A stretch of 64,000 nt of DNA, from the NCBI RefSeq assembly GCF_002858745.1, contig NZ_PJRO01000010.1, forward strand, positions 124,001-188,000. Direction: 5' to 3'. The translations under genes were made by a program, and so were the position numbers. Position 1 is the first letter of the stretch; each line of letters starts with the position of its first letter. The notes under the pieces were generated by a model. That model made no database searches. It was not told the DNA's origin and worked only from the letters and a program-made list of their open reading frames with translations. Positions 37,064-44,785 of the stretch are shown here, piece after piece. This stretch comes from Mesorhizobium loti (GTDB lineage: Bacteria > Pseudomonadota > Alphaproteobacteria > Rhizobiales > Rhizobiaceae).

Positions 37064-38455
37064 ATGAGCGCTTACGACTACGACCTTTTCGTTATCGGCG
37101 GCGGCTCGGGAGGCGTGCGGGCAGCACGTGTGTCAGCAGCGCTCGGCAAGAAGGTCGCCGTCGCCGAGGAATACCGCTTCGGTGGTACTTGCGTGATCCG
37201 CGGCTGCGTGCCGAAAAAGCTCTTCGTCTATGCCTCTCAATTTCCGGAGCATTTCGAGGACGCCGCCGGCTACGGCTGGACCGTACCGCAGGCGAGTTTC
37301 GACTGGCAGACGCTGATCGCCAACAAGGACCGTGAGATCGCGCGGCTGGAGGGACTTTACGCCAAGGGTGTCCAGGGTGCCGGCGGCCAGACCTTCCAAA
37401 CCCGGGCCACCCTCGTCGACCGTCACACCATCAGGCTGGAGGCGGAAAATCGCGCCGTCACTGCCGACCAGATCCTGATCGCCACGGGTGGCCGCCCGGC
37501 CGCGCACCCGGCGCTGCCTGGCCACGAACACTGCATTACCTCCAACGAGGCGTTTCATCTGGCTGAATTGCCCAAGGCGATCGCCATTGAAGGCGGTGGT
37601 TACATTGCTGTCGAATTCGCCAACATCTTCCATGGACTTGGCGTCGACACGACCCTGATCTATCGCGGCACTGAAATCCTGAGCCGCTTCGACATGGATC
37701 TTCGCCGTACCCTGCACGAGACCATGGAAAAGAAAGGTATTCGTATCCTCTGCCGCACTGTTTCCGAAGAGGTGAAGCGCCGCCCGGACGACCGGCTCGA
37801 CGTAAGGGTGACCGGAGGCGACGTGCTCACCGTCGATCAGATGATGCTCGCCATCGGCCGCCAGCCAAACACTGAAAAGCTGGGGCTTGAGGCTGCCGGC
37901 GTCGAATTGTCGCCGATTGGCGCCGTCGTCGTGGACCAATATTCCCGCACCAATGTCGACAACATCTGGGCGGTGGGCGACGTCACCAACCGCGTCCAGC
38001 TGACGCCAGTCGCCATCCACGAAGCCATGTGTTTCGTCGAGACCGCCTTCAAGAACAATCCCGCCTCGCCAGATCACGACACCATCGCCACCGCTGTCTT
38101 CTCGCAACCGGAAATCGGCACCGTCGGCCTTTCGGAGGACGACGCCGCCAGGCGTTTCAGCGACTTGGAGATTTATCGCGCCTCCTTCCGGCCGATGCGA
38201 CACACACTGGCCGGACGCGACGAGAAAATGCTGATGAAGCTGGTGGTTGATGCTGCCAGCCGCAAGGTGCTTGGTGCGCACATCATGGGCCCCGATGCGG
38301 GTGAAATGGCACAGCTCCTGGGCATCCCGATCAAGGCTGGCCTGACCAAGGATGATTTCGACCGCACCATGGCTGTGCACCCGACCGCAGCGGAAGAGCT
38401 CGTCACCATGTACAAGCCCACTTACCGCGTCAAAAATGGTGAACGCGTCGACTAG
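37064..38455 (+). CDS. gor: Glutathione reductase
   Basis: 463 residues. FAD motif VIGGGSGGVRAAR, redox-active GGTCVIRGCVPKK, NADP-binding EGGGYIAVEFANIF with downstream Arg residues, and the C-terminal HPTAAEE with the catalytic His-Glu pair. It reduces glutathione disulfide with NADPH in the cytoplasm. The start is ATG 37064 (MSAYDYD), preceded by AGGA; the 10-residue extension is rejected. It lies upstream of, but is probably not transcribed into, the amide operon. Confidence 0.95.
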   Translation: MSAYDYDLFVIGGGSGGVRAARVSAALGKKVAVAEEYRFGGTCVIRGCVPKKLFVYASQFPEHFEDAAGYGWTVPQASFDWQTLIANKDREIARLEGLYAKGVQGAGGQTFQTRATLVDRHTIRLEAENRAVTADQILIATGGRPAAHPALPGHEHCITSNEAFHLAELPKAIAIEGGGYIAVEFANIFHGLGVDTTLIYRGTEILSRFDMDLRRTLHETMEKKGIRILCRTVSEEVKRRPDDRLDVRVTGGDVLTVDQMMLAIGRQPNTEKLGLEAAGVELSPIGAVVVDQYSRTNVDNIWAVGDVTNRVQLTPVAIHEAMCFVETAFKNNPASPDHDTIATAVFSQPEIGTVGLSEDDAARRFSDLEIYRASFRPMRHTLAGRDEKMLMKLVVDAASRKVLGAHIMGPDAGEMAQLLGIPIKAGLTKDDFDRTMAVHPTAAEELVTMYKPTYRVKNGERVD

Positions 38456-38486
38456 AGGTCGCTGTCGGTCCTTGCGGGCAAGGCGG

Positions 38487-38532
38487 AAACTATCCTCTCA
38501 CCCTTGACTGTGCAGCGGCACAGGATAGTTTA
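38487..38532 (+). promoter_or_regulatory. Putative promoter and dyad of the amide-utilisation operon
   Basis: TTGACT (38504-38509), 16 bp, TAGTTT (38526-38531). A 10-bp perfect inverted repeat, AAACTATCCT (38487-38496) and AGGATAGTTT (38522-38531), flanks the -35 and overlaps the -10, and CTGTGC-AGCG-GCACAG (38508-38523) lies between. It could be an operator, or a leader hairpin if transcription starts farther upstream. Confidence 0.5.
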
Positions 38533-38543
38533 GGGACAAAATA

Positions 38544-38620
38544 CCGGCCTTGTTAGCCGGACGGCAAGTGTGCCTCGTATGCCTCGCCCGACGGCGATGG
38601 CTGCGGGGCATTTTCGTTTT
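38544..38620 (+). terminator. Structured leader with intrinsic terminator before the amide operon
   Basis: The terminator stem pairs 38579-38587 with 38603-38611 (9 bp, one G-T), followed by TTTCGTTTT to 38620. Upstream hairpins are CCGGC/GCCGG (38544-38560) and GGCA/TGCC (38563-38574). GGCA could instead pair with TGCC at 38580-38583, which would break the terminator. The T run directly adjoins the G-rich ribosome site of the first gene. This is the layout expected for control by an ANTAR antiterminator. Confidence 0.7.
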
Positions 38621-38634
38621 GGGGGGCATTGCTG

Positions 38635-39768
38635 GTGAAACGCCGCGTCGAGATCGGCATCCTGTATTCCCGTTCCGGGAACTACCGCCTTGTCTCGGAG
38701 TCCTGTCATCGCGGTGCCATGCAGGCCATCGCAGCAATCAATTCCGATCCCTTTTCCCCGATCGAATTCATCCCCATCGAGCGCGATCCGCAAGGCAATG
38801 CCGACCGCTATGCGACGCTGGCCGAGGATATCCTGCGCAACTCAAGCGCCCGCCATATCATCGGCGGCGTCACGTCCTGGAGCCGCAAGGAGATCATTCC
38901 GGCCCTCGAGAAAGCTGGCGGCATGCTCTGGTATGCCTGCCCGTATGAAGGGTTCGAAGCCAACGAGCATGTCGTTTACATGCATGCGTGTCCCAATCAG
39001 CACCTGGTGCCGCTGCTTGGGCACGTCATCCCCATTTACGGTGCCAACGGCTTCCTGACCGGCTCCAACTACATCTGGGGCTGGGAAACCAACCGCGTCG
39101 CCCGCGACCTGATTGCCGACGCCGGCGGCCGTGTGCTCGGCGAACGCTATCTGCCGCTTGGAGAAACCGACGTATCGCGGCTGATCGACGAGATCCGCGC
39201 AACCCGCCCGAACTTTATCCTCAACAACCTGATCGGCCCCTCCTCCTATGCCTTCTTCCAGGCCTATGCAGAGCTGGCACGCCAGGACGATTATTTCACG
39301 CCGCAACGCTGCCCGATCATCTCTTGCAACCTGACCGAATGCGAACTGCCAGCCATCGGCACCGCCGGCGATGGCCACCTTTCCGCCGGACCGTATTTCC
39401 ACGACACTTCCCTCAAGGAAGTCTGGCTGGTTGGCCAACTCGAAAGTGGCCGCCCACGTCCGTCATCTTTCCAGGCCTCCGCCTACGCCTCCGTGAAAAT
39501 TCTCGCTTCCATTCTGACTGCCGACAGCGACGCCAGCCCGAGCGAGCTGTCCAAAGCCTTTGCAAGCAGCAGCTTCACCACACCGTTCGGAACGATCAGT
39601 ATCGATCCGCAGACGCAGCACGCGACGCTGCCTGTCGAGATCGGTCGTATCGCGGGAGACGGTTTTGAAAAAGTTAGCGTTACCAAGGCAGTCGAGCCCG
39701 ATCCTTACCTCTCGCGCTATGATCGCACCAAGGTATTCGGCCGTCGTAAGCTGAAGGTGGTGTCATGA
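38635..39768 (+). CDS. amiC: AmiC-type cytoplasmic amide sensor
   Basis: 377 residues (P. aeruginosa AmiC has 385). It has the periplasmic-binding-protein fold of the branched-chain/urea type but no signal peptide, so it is cytoplasmic. It shares with AmiC the stretches PYEGFE, PNQ and a Tyr in the NYIWGWETN segment that matches the ligand-contacting SDYIYPRESN. AmiC binds AmiR and releases it when an amide is bound. I choose GTG 38635 because GGGGGG at 38621-38626 is 8 nt away; TTG 38629 is too close. It overlaps amiR by 4 bp (ATGA). Unlike in Pseudomonas, it is the first gene of the operon. Confidence 0.85.
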   Translation: MKRRVEIGILYSRSGNYRLVSESCHRGAMQAIAAINSDPFSPIEFIPIERDPQGNADRYATLAEDILRNSSARHIIGGVTSWSRKEIIPALEKAGGMLWYACPYEGFEANEHVVYMHACPNQHLVPLLGHVIPIYGANGFLTGSNYIWGWETNRVARDLIADAGGRVLGERYLPLGETDVSRLIDEIRATRPNFILNNLIGPSSYAFFQAYAELARQDDYFTPQRCPIISCNLTECELPAIGTAGDGHLSAGPYFHDTSLKEVWLVGQLESGRPRPSSFQASAYASVKILASILTADSDASPSELSKAFASSSFTTPFGTISIDPQTQHATLPVEIGRIAGDGFEKVSVTKAVEPDPYLSRYDRTKVFGRRKLKVVS

Positions 39769-40370
39769 AGCGCGCCGCCCGCATCCCGATCCTCGGTGGC
39801 GCCAAGGCTTTTGTGCTGCATCGGCAGCATGCCAACCTCACAGCCATCATGCGTCAGCTTTCCGCAATCGGCCTTTCCGCGACCGACTGCTGGCCGGAAC
39901 TGCCGTCGGAGGCACTGGGTGCAGACTTCGTGTTCTTCGACGTGGACCTCGGCTTCGATGAGCAGTTTCCCTGGACACCTGGCGAAGCGCCCATGCCGGT
40001 CATCGCGCTGATCGGCTCCGAAGCGCCGGGCCGCATCGAATGGGCGTTGTCGCACAATGCCGATGCCCAGCTTCTGAAACCGGTTGGAAATTCCGGCGTC
40101 TATTCGGCGTTGCTGATCGCCCGCCAGAGCTTTGCCGCTCGCCGGCAGCTGGCTGACGAGATTGCCGCGCTGCAGGCGCGCGTTGCCGAGCGCCAGACCA
40201 TTGTGCGTGCAGTCGCAGCCCTGTCCAGCCAGGGGATCGACGACGAACGCGCCTACGCACAGCTGCGTTCGCTCGCCATGAGCTGGCAGGTGAACCTCGA
40301 AGAGGCCGCCCGCCGGGTTGTCGCCATGACCGAACAGGAGGGCGGCATTGACCAGTCCCATCGCGCCTGA
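39765..40370 (+). CDS. amiR: AmiR-type ANTAR antiterminator
   Basis: 201 residues. An N-terminal pseudo-receiver (DFVFFDVDLGFDE) is followed by a coiled coil (about 120-150) and a C-terminal ANTAR domain with AALSSQGIDDERAYAQLRSLAMSW and LEEAARRVVAM. ANTAR proteins bind twin hairpins in leader RNA and stop terminator formation. The nearest terminator-containing leader is at 38544-38620, in front of this operon. The receiver probably does not take phosphate; the AmiC partner controls it. Overlaps amiC by 4 bp and the next gene by 23 bp. Confidence 0.85.
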   Translation: MKRAARIPILGGAKAFVLHRQHANLTAIMRQLSAIGLSATDCWPELPSEALGADFVFFDVDLGFDEQFPWTPGEAPMPVIALIGSEAPGRIEWALSHNADAQLLKPVGNSGVYSALLIARQSFAARRQLADEIAALQARVAERQTIVRAVAALSSQGIDDERAYAQLRSLAMSWQVNLEEAARRVVAMTEQEGGIDQSHRA

Positions 40371-41256
40371 CGCGCCAGTCGTGGCACCGATGCAAAGCAG
40401 GCGCCGGCCCGGCGTGTTTGGCCGATTGCTGAAACGCCCCCTCGCCGTCATCGGGCTTGTCATCATTGCGGTCACCGTTCTCGGCGCGATCTTTGCGTCT
40501 TGGCTGACAGCCTATGACCCCAACGAGCAGCTGTTTGACGGACTGACGCTCGAAGGCGCACCGCTGCCACCCAGTGCCGCGTTCTGGCTCGGTACGGATC
40601 TGCTCGGGCGCGATCTCCTGACCCGTATCCTCTACGGTGCTCGTACCTCGCTCATCATCGGCGTTGTCGCCAACGGAGCGGCCCTGCTCATCGGAACCCT
40701 GGTCGGAATCACCGCCGGCTATTTCCGTGGCTGGATCGGAGGCACGCTGATGCGGTTCACTGATCTGATGATGGCTTTTCCAGCACTGCTGCTCGCCATC
40801 TGCCTCGCCGCCGTCTTTCAGCCAAGCCTGTGGATCGTCGCCATGGTCATCGCGCTGGTGAACTGGGTGCAGACTGCCCGCGTCGTCTTCACGGAAACAA
40901 GTTCGTTGGCCGAGCGTGAATTCATCGATGCCGAACGCACCATCGGCGCTGGTACGCCGCGGATCCTGTTCCGTCATATCCTGCCGCATCTTCTGCCCAC
41001 CATCATCGTGTGGGGGACACTCGGCATTTCGACCACCGTGCTGCTGGAAGCCACGCTGTCCTATCTTGGCATCGGCGTGCAGCCGCCGACAGCGTCCTGG
41101 GGCAACATCATCTTCGAAAACCAGACCTACTTCCAGGCCGCACCCTGGCTGTTTTTTTTCCCGGGCGCCGCCATCCTGGCGCTGGCGCTCGCCTTCAACC
41201 TCGTCGGAGACGCGCTGCGCGACATTCTCGATCCGACCCAGAGGGGACGGGCATGA
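40348..41256 (+). CDS. DppC-type ABC permease
   Basis: 302 residues from TTG 40348, which has AGGAG 7 nt upstream; ATG 40390 is a weaker alternative. About six membrane helices, with the EAA-loop region EFIDAERTIGAGTPRILFRHILPHLLP typical of DppC/OppC. It pairs with the DppB-type permease in a dipeptide/oligopeptide/nickel-class importer. It overlaps the amiR end and the next start (ATGA), so translation is coupled throughout. Confidence 0.9.
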   Translation: MTSPIAPDAPVVAPMQSRRRPGVFGRLLKRPLAVIGLVIIAVTVLGAIFASWLTAYDPNEQLFDGLTLEGAPLPPSAAFWLGTDLLGRDLLTRILYGARTSLIIGVVANGAALLIGTLVGITAGYFRGWIGGTLMRFTDLMMAFPALLLAICLAAVFQPSLWIVAMVIALVNWVQTARVVFTETSSLAEREFIDAERTIGAGTPRILFRHILPHLLPTIIVWGTLGISTTVLLEATLSYLGIGVQPPTASWGNIIFENQTYFQAAPWLFFFPGAAILALALAFNLVGDALRDILDPTQRGRA

Positions 41257-42173
41257 TCGCCTATCTTACCCGTCGCCTGATCCAGGCGGCCTTTATCCTG
41301 CTCGGCGTGTCGATCATCACCTTCGCCCTGCTTTATCTGCTGCCGGCCGACCCGGTGCGCCAGATCGCCGGCCGGAGCGCCACGCCGCAGACAGTGGAAA
41401 GCATCCGTCAGCAGCTCGGCCTCGACCAGCCGTTCATTGTCCAATACTGGCGCTATCTCACCAATCTGCTCTCCGGTGATCTAGGCCGCTCCTACATCCA
41501 GCGCTCCGAAGTCACCGAACTGATCGTCTCGCGCCTGCCGGCAAGCCTCATCCTGATGGTGGGCGCGATCCTGTGCGAACTGGCGATCGGCCTGAGCATG
41601 GGGCTGATCGCAGCCGTCAAACGCGGCAGCGCCACCGACCAGACCCTGATGGTCGGCTCCTTCATCGGGGTCTCGGCGCCGCAGTTCGTGGTCGGCCTGC
41701 TGTTGCTCTATGTCTTCGCCGTCCAGCTCGGCTGGTTTCCGATCGGCGGCTACGGCACCTGGCGGCATGCGGTGCTGCCTTCGCTCACATTAGGCATCCT
41801 CGGCGCCGGCTGGTATTCGCGCATGATGCGCTCATCGATGATCGATGTGCTTCGCCAGGACTATATCCGCACCGCCCGTGCCAAGGGGCTGGCACGCGGC
41901 GCCATCCTGTTCCGCCACGCCCTGCCCAACGCCATCCTGCCGGTCGTTGCCATGATCGGTATCGATATCGGCCTGTTCATGAGCGGCATCGTGGTGGTGG
42001 AGAGCGTGTTCGGCTGGCCGGGCATCGGCCAGCTCGCCTGGCAGGCAATCCAGCGCGTCGACATTCCAATCATCATGGGTGTGACGCTGGTTTCAGCCTG
42101 CGCCATCGTGCTGGGCAACCTGCTCGCCGACATCGTCGCCCCGTTCATCGATCCGCGCATCAAGCTGCGCTGA
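41253..42173 (+). CDS. DppB-type ABC permease
   Basis: 306 residues. N-terminal RRLIQAAFILLGVSIITFALLYLLPADP and the EAA-type RTARAKGLARGAILFRHALPNAILP followed by SVFGWPGIGQL are hallmarks of DppB/OppB. The start is ATG 41253, overlapping the previous stop by 4 bp; the long upstream frame is a shadow. In most such operons the B permease comes before C; here the order is C then B. Confidence 0.92.
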   Translation: MIAYLTRRLIQAAFILLGVSIITFALLYLLPADPVRQIAGRSATPQTVESIRQQLGLDQPFIVQYWRYLTNLLSGDLGRSYIQRSEVTELIVSRLPASLILMVGAILCELAIGLSMGLIAAVKRGSATDQTLMVGSFIGVSAPQFVVGLLLLYVFAVQLGWFPIGGYGTWRHAVLPSLTLGILGAGWYSRMMRSSMIDVLRQDYIRTARAKGLARGAILFRHALPNAILPVVAMIGIDIGLFMSGIVVVESVFGWPGIGQLAWQAIQRVDIPIIMGVTLVSACAIVLGNLLADIVAPFIDPRIKLR

Positions 42174-42207
42174 CAACCGCAACCACAACAAAAGAAGGGA
42201 ACAGCAC

Positions 42208-43851
42208 ATGAAGAAATATCTGGCCTCAACCGTAGCCGCCTCGGCGCTGGCGCTGATGCTTGGCCTTGCGCCCGCCTGCGCCGAAGACAAGCTTGATCCG
42301 AACGCCAAGCAAGGCGGCGCCATCACCATCACCTACAAGGACGATGTCGCTACACTTGACCCGGCCATTGGCTATGACTGGCAGAACTGGTCGATGATCA
42401 AGAGCCTGTTCGACGGGCTGATGGACTATGAGCCCGGCACGACCAACCTGCGGCCCGAGCTTGCCGAAAGCTACGAGATCTCGCCGGACGGCACGACCTT
42501 CACCTTCAAGCTGCGCAAGGGCGTGAAATTCCACAATGGTCGCGAGATGACGGCCGACGATGTCAAATACTCGCTTGACCGCGTCACCAATCCAAAGACC
42601 CAGAGCCCTGGCGCCGGCTTCTTCGCCTCGATCAAGGGTTACGAGGATGTCGCAGGTGGTAAAGCGGAAAGCCTCGCCGGCGTCACCGTTGTCGATCCCT
42701 CGACCGTCAAGATCGATCTGTCTCGGCCCGATGCCACCTTCCTGCACGTGATGGCTATCAATTTCAGCCATGTCGTGCCGAAGGAAGAGGTCGAGAAATA
42801 CGGCGCCGATTTCGGCAAACATCCAGTCGGCACCGGCGCTTACAAGCTCGCTGAATGGACCCTCGGCCAGCGTCTCGTCTTCGAGCGCAATGCCGCCTAT
42901 TGGCACAAGGGCCTGCCTTATCTCGACAAGATCACCTTCGAGATCGGCCAGGAGCCGATCGTGGCATTGCTGCGCCTGCAGAAGGGCGAAGTCGACGTGC
43001 CGGGCGACGGCATTCCGCCGGCCAAGTTCCAGGAAGTGATGGCCGACCCCGCACAAAAGGCGCGTGTGGTCGAGGGCGGCCAGCTGCAGACCGGCTATAT
43101 CACCATGAACACCACCATGGCTCCCTTCGACAATGTGAAGGTGCGCCAGGCCGTCAACATGGCAGTCAACAAGGACCGGATCGTCAAGATCATCAACAAC
43201 CGTGCGGTGCCGGCCAACCAACCGCTGCCGCCGTCGATGCCCGGCTACGACAAGAATTTTGCCGGCTATAAATATGATGTCGAGAAGGCCAAGGCGCTGC
43301 TTGGCGAGGCCGGTCATCCAGACGGTTTCGAGACGCAGCTCTTCGTCATGAACACCGATCCCAATCCGCGTATCGCTCAGGCGATCCAGCAGGACCTGGC
43401 CGCCATCGGCATCAAGGCCTCGATCCAGTCGCTGGCACAGGCGAACGTGATCGCAGCCGGCGGCGACAAGGCAGGTGCGCCGATGATCTGGTCCGGCGGT
43501 ATGGCCTGGATTGCAGATTTCCCGGACCCGTCCAACTTCTACGGCCCGATCCTCGGCTGCGGTGGCGCGGTCCAGGGTGGCTGGAACTGGGCCTGGTATT
43601 GCAACAAGGACCTGGACGCCAAGGCTGCGAACGCAGATTCCATCGTCGATCCGGCCAAGGCGGACGAACGCTACAAGCTGTGGGGAGAAGTCTACGCCAA
43701 GGTCATGGAAGACGCGCCCTGGGCCCCGGTCTTCAACGAGCAGCGCTTCACCATGCGCTCACCGCGCATGGCCGGCGACGACAAGCTCTACGTCGATCCG
43801 GTCCATATCCCGATCAACTACGACTATGTGTATGTAAACGATGTGCAATAA
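42208..43851 (+). CDS. Extracellular solute-binding protein, family 5 (DppA-like)
   Basis: 547 residues with a signal peptide (cleaved after ACA, about residue 27). Family 5 features: KLRKGVKFHNGREMTADDVKYSLDR in lobe one and the late AWIADFPDPSNFY. It delivers substrate to the permeases in the periplasm. The family takes up di- and oligopeptides, nickel, opines and others; the adjacent amidase and amide sensor suggest an amide or amide-containing peptide here (inference). AAGGGA precedes ATG 42208. It overlaps the amidase gene by 11 bp. Confidence 0.9.
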   Translation: MKKYLASTVAASALALMLGLAPACAEDKLDPNAKQGGAITITYKDDVATLDPAIGYDWQNWSMIKSLFDGLMDYEPGTTNLRPELAESYEISPDGTTFTFKLRKGVKFHNGREMTADDVKYSLDRVTNPKTQSPGAGFFASIKGYEDVAGGKAESLAGVTVVDPSTVKIDLSRPDATFLHVMAINFSHVVPKEEVEKYGADFGKHPVGTGAYKLAEWTLGQRLVFERNAAYWHKGLPYLDKITFEIGQEPIVALLRLQKGEVDVPGDGIPPAKFQEVMADPAQKARVVEGGQLQTGYITMNTTMAPFDNVKVRQAVNMAVNKDRIVKIINNRAVPANQPLPPSMPGYDKNFAGYKYDVEKAKALLGEAGHPDGFETQLFVMNTDPNPRIAQAIQQDLAAIGIKASIQSLAQANVIAAGGDKAGAPMIWSGGMAWIADFPDPSNFYGPILGCGGAVQGGWNWAWYCNKDLDAKAANADSIVDPAKADERYKLWGEVYAKVMEDAPWAPVFNEQRFTMRSPRMAGDDKLYVDPVHIPINYDYVYVNDVQ

Positions 43852-44785
43852 CTGCAACTACACGATCCACGGGCGTCATCATCATTTCGGCTGGGACAAT
43901 TCGTTTGTCCCGGCCGAGCGGGTGAAACCTGGCTCGACCATCGAATTCAACTGCCTGGATTCGTCCGGCGGCCAGTTGCAGCCTGACAGCACGGTCGCAG
44001 ACATCGCCAAGCTCGACTTCACCAAGATCAATCCGGTCACTGGACCGATCTATGTCGAAGGTGCGGAGCCCGGCGACGCACTGAAGATCACCGTCGAGCA
44101 ATTCAAACCGTCCGGCTTCGGCTGGACGGCGAACATTCCAGGCTTTGGCCTGCTCGCCGACGACTTCAAGGAACCGGCTCTCGCCATCTGGAAGTATGAC
44201 GCGAACTCGCTGGAGCCGGCACTGTTCGGCAAGAATGGTCGCGTGCCACTCAAGCCGTTCGCCGGCACTATAGGCAATGCGCCGGCGGAAAAGGGCCTGC
44301 ATTCGGTGGTGCCTCCGCGTCGCGTCGGCGGCAATCTCGACATCCGTGACCTTGCCGCCGGCACCACACTCTATCTTCCGGTGGAAGTGGCCGGCGCACT
44401 GTTTTCGGTGGGCGACACGCATGCTGCCCAGGGCGACGGCGAAGTCTGCGGTACCGCCATCGAGAGCCCGATGGATGTCGTGCTTACGCTTGACCTGGTC
44501 AAGGACGCGCGGCTGAAAACACCGCGTTTCACCACGCCCGGTCCGGTGACACGTCATCTCGACGCCAAGGGTTATGAGGTGACGACCGGCATCGGGCCTG
44601 ACCTGATGGCAGGCGCCAAGGAGGCAGTCGCCCAGATGGTCGACCTGCTCGCCGCCCGCTACCAGATGGACCCGGTCGACGCCTATATGCTGGTTTCGGT
44701 CTGTGGCGATCTCAGGATCAGCGAGATCGTCGACATGCCGAACTGGGTGGTATCGTTCTACTTCCCGCGCTGCGTGTTCGAATGA
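43841..44785 (+). CDS. Acetamidase/formamidase family protein
   Basis: 314 residues. It is a FmdA/AmdA family (PF03069) enzyme, with the segments GPIYVEGAEPGDALKI, GWTANIPGFGLL and VGDTHAAQGDGEVCGTAIE containing metal-binding Asp/His and Glu. The family hydrolyses formamide or acetamide to the acid and ammonia. The length matches the shorter AmdA-like type. This would be the enzyme that consumes the ligand sensed by AmiC. ATG 43841 lies inside the end of the binding-protein gene; the end overlaps the ATPase gene by 4 bp. Confidence 0.88.
   Translation: MCNNCNYTIHGRHHHFGWDNSFVPAERVKPGSTIEFNCLDSSGGQLQPDSTVADIAKLDFTKINPVTGPIYVEGAEPGDALKITVEQFKPSGFGWTANIPGFGLLADDFKEPALAIWKYDANSLEPALFGKNGRVPLKPFAGTIGNAPAEKGLHSVVPPRRVGGNLDIRDLAAGTTLYLPVEVAGALFSVGDTHAAQGDGEVCGTAIESPMDVVLTLDLVKDARLKTPRFTTPGPVTRHLDAKGYEVTTGIGPDLMAGAKEAVAQMVDLLAARYQMDPVDAYMLVSVCGDLRISEIVDMPNWVVSFYFPRCVFE

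Noticed and set aside
38544..38575. Classic ANTAR twin hexaloop motif
   Set aside because: Loops are 7 and 4 or 6 nt and do not show A1 and G4; only the terminator layout is supported.
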